From Eulemur rufifrons (lineage: Eukaryota > Chordata > Mammalia > Primates > Lemuridae), in assembly GCF_041146395.1 (NCBI RefSeq), contig NC_091001.1:102632965-102696964 (forward strand): 64,000 nucleotides of DNA. The letters are read 5' to 3'. Shown one piece after another: positions 58,787 to 64,000 of this stretch. Position numbers and translations under genes: made by a program. The notes beneath the pieces are model-generated. The model saw nothing but the letters and a program-made list of their open reading frames with translations. It was not told where the DNA came from and ran no database searches. Within the stretch, counting starts at the first letter, position 1. Each line of letters starts with the position of its first letter.

Positions 58787-59139
58787 TAGCCACAAAGACA
58801 TTGATTCTACAAAAGCAGAGTTTATATTAACCATTGGTCTCATTTCTAAGACATGGTTTGCAATTGATAGCAGAATGAAATTCTAAATACTCTGAGGGGT
58901 CAGTACCCTCCTCCATCCATGGCTGCGGCAGTGGTGAGTCAGACTGTGTCACAAGAAAGCCTTGGCATGGCAGAGTCACCTAGCCCTGCCACATACACTT
59001 TCACCCTCCTCCTTTGGATATGCGGAGACCAGACAGCTGTCTTCATTGGTTACTGTGGAATGGGGAACGGGAGGGGGCAACCCACACACTATACAAGAGT
59101 CAGAATAGCCATATTGGCCAGGGTAGGGCTATATTAACG
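58787..59139. other. Non-repeat sequence
   Basis: Two overlapping plus frames at 58919-59283, partly inside the following LTR. No support. Confidence 0.4.
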
Positions 59140-59573
59140 TTCAAAATACTGTATGAGTTTTCTGGGACTGCCCTAACAAATTACCACAAATTGGGTGGCT
59201 TAAACTACAGAGATTCATTGTCTCACAGATCTAGAGGCCAGAAGTCCAAAATTAAGCTGTTGGCAGGGCCATTCTCCCGCTGAAGGTGCTTAGGAGGCAT
59301 CTGTTTCAGGCCTGTCTCCTAGCTTCTGGTGGTTCTTTGATTTGTGGCAGCAGAACCCCCATCTTCACATGGTGTTCTCCCCATGTGCTTGTCTCTGTAT
59401 CCAACCTTCCCCCTTTCATAAGAACACCAGTCATATTGGATTAGGGGCCCGCCATCTTAACTAATTGCACCTGCAATGAGCCTTATTTCCAAATAAGGTC
59501 ACATCTTTAGGTACTGGGGCTTAGGGCTTCAACATCATTGATTTAGGGAGGACACAATTCAGTCCATAACCAA
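59140..59573 (-). mobile_element. MLT1-type MaLR LTR
   Basis: TGAGTTTTCTGGGACTGCCCTAACAAATTACCACAAATTGGGTGGC starts it. TTCACATGGTGTTCTCCCC, TCCAAATAAGGTCACATCTTTAGGTACTGGGG and GGAGGACACAATTCAGTCCATAAC complete it. It is a near full-length LTR in reverse. Confidence 0.92.
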
Positions 59574-59714
59574 TAACTTCTAAGGAATATGGGCCACAGT
59601 CCAGTTCTCAGTATCCTTAAGAAAATAGAAGTTGCACTGTATGATTTCTAAACTCCCTTTCAGCAAGGCCATTCTAAAATTCATCCACAGATAGAATCCT
59701 ATCACAAATCCTAT

Positions 59715-59875
59715 TTGTGACTTTAACTGCACATTACAATTATGTGGGGCAGCTTTTTAAAAATGCCACTTGGTCCTAGACCAATTAACCAGCCTTTCTA
59801 GGGGTGGAACCTAGACATTTTAAACCCCTACGTGACTCTAATACATTTTGAGAACTACTCATCTACAATATTCCC
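59715..59875 (+). mobile_element. MER20-like hAT-Charlie element
   Basis: TGACTTTAACTGCACATTACAATTATGTGGGGCAGCTTTTTAAAAATGCC, TAGACCAATTAACCAGCC, GGGGTGGAACCTAGACATTTTAAA and ATTTTGAGAACTACTC follow MER20 with a decayed left end. Confidence 0.75.
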
Positions 59876-60479
59876 TGATAACATGCTGAGATTACACGGT
59901 AGGAATCCAAGATACCATCCTATGCAAAACACACACAAACTTAACCTTTTCCACACAGGAATCTGTATAGCAAAAGTAGTCAGAAGTGCTCACAATAGAT
60001 AAGAAGGTAGCTATAATTCTGAGGACAACCATAGTGTTTCAATCAAAATTCCTATTTTAGTCATAATGTGGATCAAGTATCATTTCTTCAAGATTTTCTG
60101 GCTGGGTTTAGTCTCCCTCATCCTTACCTGTGTTTCCTGCTAACATAGCACTGATCATGTGGTCCTGTGATTGCCTTTTTACTGGTCATCCTCGTAGTGA
60201 TGTGCTCCCAAAGGGCAGCATGGCATATTGCTATAATCATTTGGAAGAATGGTATATTTACCATTTGGACAAGAATCTGCTTTATTTAATTTTATTAGCT
60301 TGATTGCAAGGGCCTCGTTTGACACCAAAGTCATACTGTGCCCAAGGCTTCAGATAGTTTTTCCCGAGAACCAGTAACTTTCTCCTTTGAAATTAAAGTG
60401 AGACCTCATAGGTTTATGGGAAATCAAAGCAGAATTCCTTGTCATGAAATACTGTTAACTAAATTATTCTAAACCAACT
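59876..60479. other. Non-repeat sequence
   Basis: Nothing recognised. Confidence 0.4.
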
Positions 60480-60850
60480 TTTTTTTTTATCCTACCTAAA
60501 TTTTTAATAATTTATTATCATCGAATATCCAGTAGTGTTCAAATTTCCCCAATTGTCTCGTAAAAGGTCTTTTAAAGTTCCAAATCAGAATACAAACAAG
60601 GTGCATACATTGCATTTGATCATTGAGTCTCTTAAATCTCTTTCAATCTATAGGTTTCTCCCCCCCTTTCTTATTTTTTTCAGAACACATTTGTTGAATG
60701 AACCAAGCTGTCCCATGTAGTTATCCACGTTCCGGACTTCTCTGACTGCATCTCTTGGAGTGTTACTGAACACATTCTTCGGTCCTCTCCCTTCCCTGTA
60801 AATTGGTAGTTTGATCTAAAGACTAGATTAGATTCAGAGTCAACCTAAAC
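60480..60850. mobile_element. Interspersed repeat of unassigned family
   Basis: GTGTTCAAATTTCCCCAATTGTCTCG, CAAACAAGGTGCATACATTGCATTTGATCATTGAGTCTCTTAAATCTCTTT and TTTGATCTAAAGACTAGATTAGATTCAG are text I know from a widespread mammalian repeat, but I cannot name the family. Confidence 0.45.
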
Positions 60851-61316
60851 CAACTTTTATATGTATGCAGAAAAGGTCATACACAAAGAGAGATGATAAA
60901 CATAATTATTTCCTGGAATCTAAACACATGAGTTTATAATATGGCAGAGGCCCTTACACAAATATTTTTGTGGCCTCTTAGCTTCTTTTTCTTTCAAAAA
61001 GCAAGTATCAGTAACATAGGGCAGGTATTGTGTTCATTGTAGGAAACTGAAATGCAGAGATGCTTAAAAATGCAAAGCTTTATCTATGCATTAATTTATT
61101 GAATAAATACATATTCTCTGAATACTTGCTGTTTCATGCATGGTACTTTGAAGAGAAAATAAAGACAAGTTAAAGGAAGGCCCTTATCTTAAAGGAAATT
61201 TCATTTTAACATTGGAAGAAAACAGAATGCTGAGTAGTTATTATATCAGACAGGATGTTATTTCTGCAGTAAAATGCTCTCAAAAAGCATAATGGTAGTT
61301 TAAAATAGAGAGAATG
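60851..61316. other. Non-repeat sequence up to the U6 pseudogene
   Basis: Nothing recognised. The insertion point of the U6-L1 element is just after AAATAGAGAGAATG. Confidence 0.4.
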
Positions 61317-61423
61317 GTGCTTGATTTGGCAGCACATTTACTAAAATGAGAATGATACAGAGAAGATTAACAAAGCCCCTGAATAAGGATGGCAAGCAAA
61401 TTTGTGAAGCGTTCCATATTTTT
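61317..61423 (+). pseudogene. U6 snRNA pseudogene, full length
   Basis: All 107 bases line up with U6 without a gap, from GTGCTTGATTTGGCAGCACA to GAAGCGTTCCATATTTTT. I count about 16 substitutions (85% identity), several at former CpGs. The splicing-critical ACAGAGA segment is kept, but the AGC triad (TTAGCATGG) is altered to TTAACAAAG. No proximal sequence element or TATA box for RNA polymerase III is evident upstream. The U6 terminal T run abuts L1 sequence directly, so it arrived as part of a retroposed chimera. It is not expected to be functional. Confidence 0.95.
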
Positions 61424-61431
61424 CTGGCAAT

Positions 61432-62377
61432 ATGAAAAAACAGGCTCTTTAGACATGCCCAAAGGTTCACACTCACACTCTCACAATGTACTCTAACAAA
61501 AAGGAAATTTTTGAAATGTCAGGCATGGAATTTGAAATATGGATCACAAGCAAGCTCAGTGGGATCAATGAGAATATTGAAAACCAACACAAAGAAACAA
61601 AAATAATAATAATTCAGGACATGAATGAAAAATTCACAAAAGAGATAGTTCTGTTTTTTTAAAAACAGAACTTCTGGAAATTAAAGATTCATTTAGGGAA
61701 GTACAAAATACAGGGGAAAGTTTTAACAATAGACTAGACCAAGCAGAAGAAAGAATTTCAGAGCTCAAAGACAAGGCTTTTGAATTAACTAAGTCAGTCA
61801 AAAATGAAGAAAAAAGAATCAAGAAGAATAAACAAAGGCTTCAAGAATTATGGGATTATGTAAAACAACCAAACAAAAGAATTATAGGTCTCCCTGAGGG
61901 AGAAAAAGAAAAGCAAAAAAAAAAAAAACACCTGCTTAAAGAAATAATGGAGGAAAACTTCCCTGGTCTTGCTAGAGATATAAACATCCAGGTACAAGAA
62001 GGTCATTGAACTCATGGGAGATTCATGCAAACAGAACATCTCCAAGACACATAATCATTAGACTGGCCAAAGTCAAAGTGAAGCAGAAAAATCCTACAAG
62101 CTGTGAGACAAAAGCATCAAGTAACTTAAAAATGAAAACCCATCAGACTAAGGGCAAACTTCTTAGAGGAAACCTTATAGCCAGAAGGGAATGGGGTCCT
62201 ATCTTTAGTATTCTTAAACAGAACAATTGTCAGCCAAGAATTTTGTATGCTGCAAAACTAAGCTACATAAATGAAGAAGAAATAAAGTCTTTTCCAGACA
62301 AGCAAACACTAAGCGAATTTGTCACCACTAGACCTGCCCTACAAGAAATCCTTAAAAATCCTCTATACATCAAATAG
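61432..62377 (+). pseudogene. L1 ORF1 (RNA-binding protein) relic
   Basis: L1 ORF1p is a trimeric RNA chaperone: coiled coil, RRM, then C-terminal domain. ATG at 61432 is followed by a stop at codon 6 (CTT TAG). The coiled-coil segment (61560-61850) and the RRM/CTD part are readable; 62006-62377 is an open stretch with IRLAKVKVKQKNP, GNLIARREWGPIFSILKQNN and ending KNPLYIK. Several stops and frameshifts disable it. Confidence 0.82.
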
Positions 62378-62482
62378 AGCAATTGAAACCACTGTGAAAA
62401 CAACTGAAGGTAAAAACTCATAGCTCTTACAAAAAAACAGTAACACAAGGGAGAAAACAAAGCAATGAGATAACAATCAACA

Positions 62483-64000
62483 GGATGACTGGTACATACA
62501 GTATCTCACATTGAATGTAAACAGTCCAAATGCCCCACTGAAAAGACATAGATTAGCAGAGTGAATTTAAAAAAAAAAAACAAATATATACTGTCTCCAA
62601 GAAACCCATTTAACTCATAAAGTTTCTCATAGACTCAAGGTAAAGGGGTAGGAAAAAAATAGTCTATGCATTGGAAACCAAAGTGAGCAGGAATAGCTAT
62701 TCTTATATCATATAAAATACACTTTAAATCAAAAACAGTAAAAAAAAGAAAAGATGATCATTATATAGTCACAAAGGGATTGATTCAGCAAGAAGATATA
62801 ACAATCCTAAATGTATATGCACCTAACACAGGAGCCCCAGATTCATAAAAACAAATACTACTAGACTTAAGAAAAGAAATAGACAGCAAAATCATAATAG
62901 CTGGGGACTTCAGCACTCCACTGACAGAATTAGATAGATAATCAAGGCAGAAAATCAAAAAAGAAACATTCAATTTAAATGGGACTCTAGAACAAATGGG
63001 CCTAACAGACATTTATAGAACATTCTACCCCAAACTGCAGAATCTAGATTCTTCTCATCAGCACATGAGACATTTTCTAAGATAGGTCATAAGTTAGACA
63101 AAACAAGTCTCATCAAATTTTTAAAAAATTGAAATCATACCATATACCTTCTCAGACTACAGTGGAGCAACACTAGAAATCAATTCCAAGAACTCTCAAA
63201 ACTACACAAACATATGGAAATTAAACAACCTGCTGCTGAATGATCCTTGGATCAATGACAAAATCTAGATGAAAATTTAAAAAAAAAATTTCGAATTGAA
63301 TGGCAAAGGTGACACATGCTACCAAAATTCCTGGGATACATTTAAAGCAGTGCTAAGATGTAAGTTCACAGCACTAAATACCCACATGAAAAAGGCAGAA
63401 AGATCACAAGTTAACAACCTAATGTCACACCTCAAGGAACTAGAAAACAAAGAACAAACCAAACCCAAAGCTAGCAGAAGAAAATAAAGAACAAAGATGA
63501 GAGCAGAACTAGACCAAAAAGAAACCAAAAAAATGATACAAAGGATCAAACAAATGAAAAGTTGGTTCTTTGAAAAGATAAACAAAATCAATAGACTATT
63601 CACTGGATTAACCAGAAATAGAAGAGAAAGGATACAAATAAGCTCAGTCAGAAATGAAAAAGGAGGCATTGCAACTGATACCACAGAAATACAAAATATC
63701 ATACAAGATATGATAAAAACCTTTATACACACAAACTAGAAAACCTAGAGGAAATGAATACATTTTTGGAAACTCACAACCTCCCAGTTTTGAATCAGGA
63801 AGAAAAAGAAATCCTGACCAGACCAATAATGAGTATTGAGATCTCCCAAGAAAAAAAATCCCAGGTCCAGACAGAGTCACAGCTAAATTCTATCATATCT
63901 ACAAAGAAGGAATGGCATCTATCCTACTGGAGCTATTCCATAACATGAAGAAAGAGGGACTCCTCTCTTAACTCATTCTATAAAGCCAGTATCACCCTGA
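62483..64000 (+). pseudogene. L1 ORF2 (endonuclease-reverse transcriptase) relic, partial
   Basis: L1 ORF2p nicks target DNA and reverse-transcribes L1 RNA. The endonuclease start is in ACTGGTACATACAGTATC and TGAATGTAAACAGTCC; later landmarks include TAATAGCTGGGGACTTCAGCACTCC and TCTCAGACTACAGTGGAGC (endonuclease C-terminal SDH region, here SDYSG). The RT N-terminal part at 63296-63948 has short open pieces ([36 protein letters not shown]). Frame is broken repeatedly. It runs off the window edge. Confidence 0.85.

Larger units (their letters stand above)
61424..64000 (+). mobile_element. L1 retrotransposon, 5'-truncated, fused to U6, continues past the window
   Basis: The first L1 bases are CTGGCAATATGAAAAAACAGG, about nine bases upstream of the ORF1 start, so the 5' UTR is absent. 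ORF1, the inter-ORF region, the endonuclease part of ORF2 and the beginning of the reverse transcriptase follow in order, up to TAACTCATTCTATAAAGCCAGTATC. The 3' end, poly(A) and downstream target duplication lie outside the window. Confidence 0.93.

Noticed and set aside
61317..61423. Functional U6 snRNA gene
   Set aside because: About 16 substitutions including the AGC triad, no upstream proximal element or TATA box, and direct fusion to L1.
1..64000. CRISPR arrays, bacterial operons, riboswitches, tRNA genes
   Set aside because: The composition and SINE/LINE content are mammalian. The tRNA-like pieces seen are MIR fragments, and there are no regularly spaced repeats.

Overview
This window is nuclear DNA from a primate, most likely a strepsirrhine of the lemur type. 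Two dimeric Alu SINEs (2800-3145 and 39779-40110) carry the GAGCAAGAGCGAGACC segment, an extra TATATATA-rich stretch in the middle, and the right-arm ending GCTAGRCTRACGCCACGGCACTCACTCTAGC, which I associate with lemur Alu copies. Human-type Alu copies lack these. The abundant MIR, L2, old L1, MaLR LTR and hAT-Charlie relics are those of any placental mammal.

No complete protein-coding gene is visible. The open reading frames are short and mostly fall inside repeats or unremarkable sequence, so the window reads as intergenic or deep intronic DNA. Left part (1-20 kb): a MER2 element; a broken mariner transposon (1561-3162) with an Alu inserted inside one of its terminal inverted repeats; an old L1 tail (9588-10385); probable endogenous retroviral LTRs; several MIRs; a small hAT element with a clear 8-bp target duplication (14187-14379); and a MaLR LTR (15167-15577). 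Middle (20-28 kb): an old L1 relic about 5.5 kb long, split by a younger 5'-truncated L1 with its own target duplication. From 28-48 kb: L2 and MIR fragments, the second Alu, two monomeric Alu-like SINEs with target duplications, and long stretches without recognisable features. From 48-61 kb: L2, hAT-Charlie elements, MIRs and two MLT1-type LTRs. The right end (61317-64000) is a U6 snRNA pseudogene fused directly to an L1 that starts just before ORF1 and runs off the window.

Two gene-like signals stand out from this background. On the plus strand, 50243-50377 looks like a real internal exon: branch point, pyrimidine tract and AG acceptor, 41 open codons, a stop, then a GTGAGT donor seven bases later. 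On the minus strand, the three most noticeable CpG-bearing patches of 27-37 kb (36864-36935, 33508-33647, 27879-27990) can be chained into a phase-compatible 107-codon reading frame with a good start context, ending in an exon with an AATAAA signal. Neither could be assigned to a known gene by eye, and both need RNA data.
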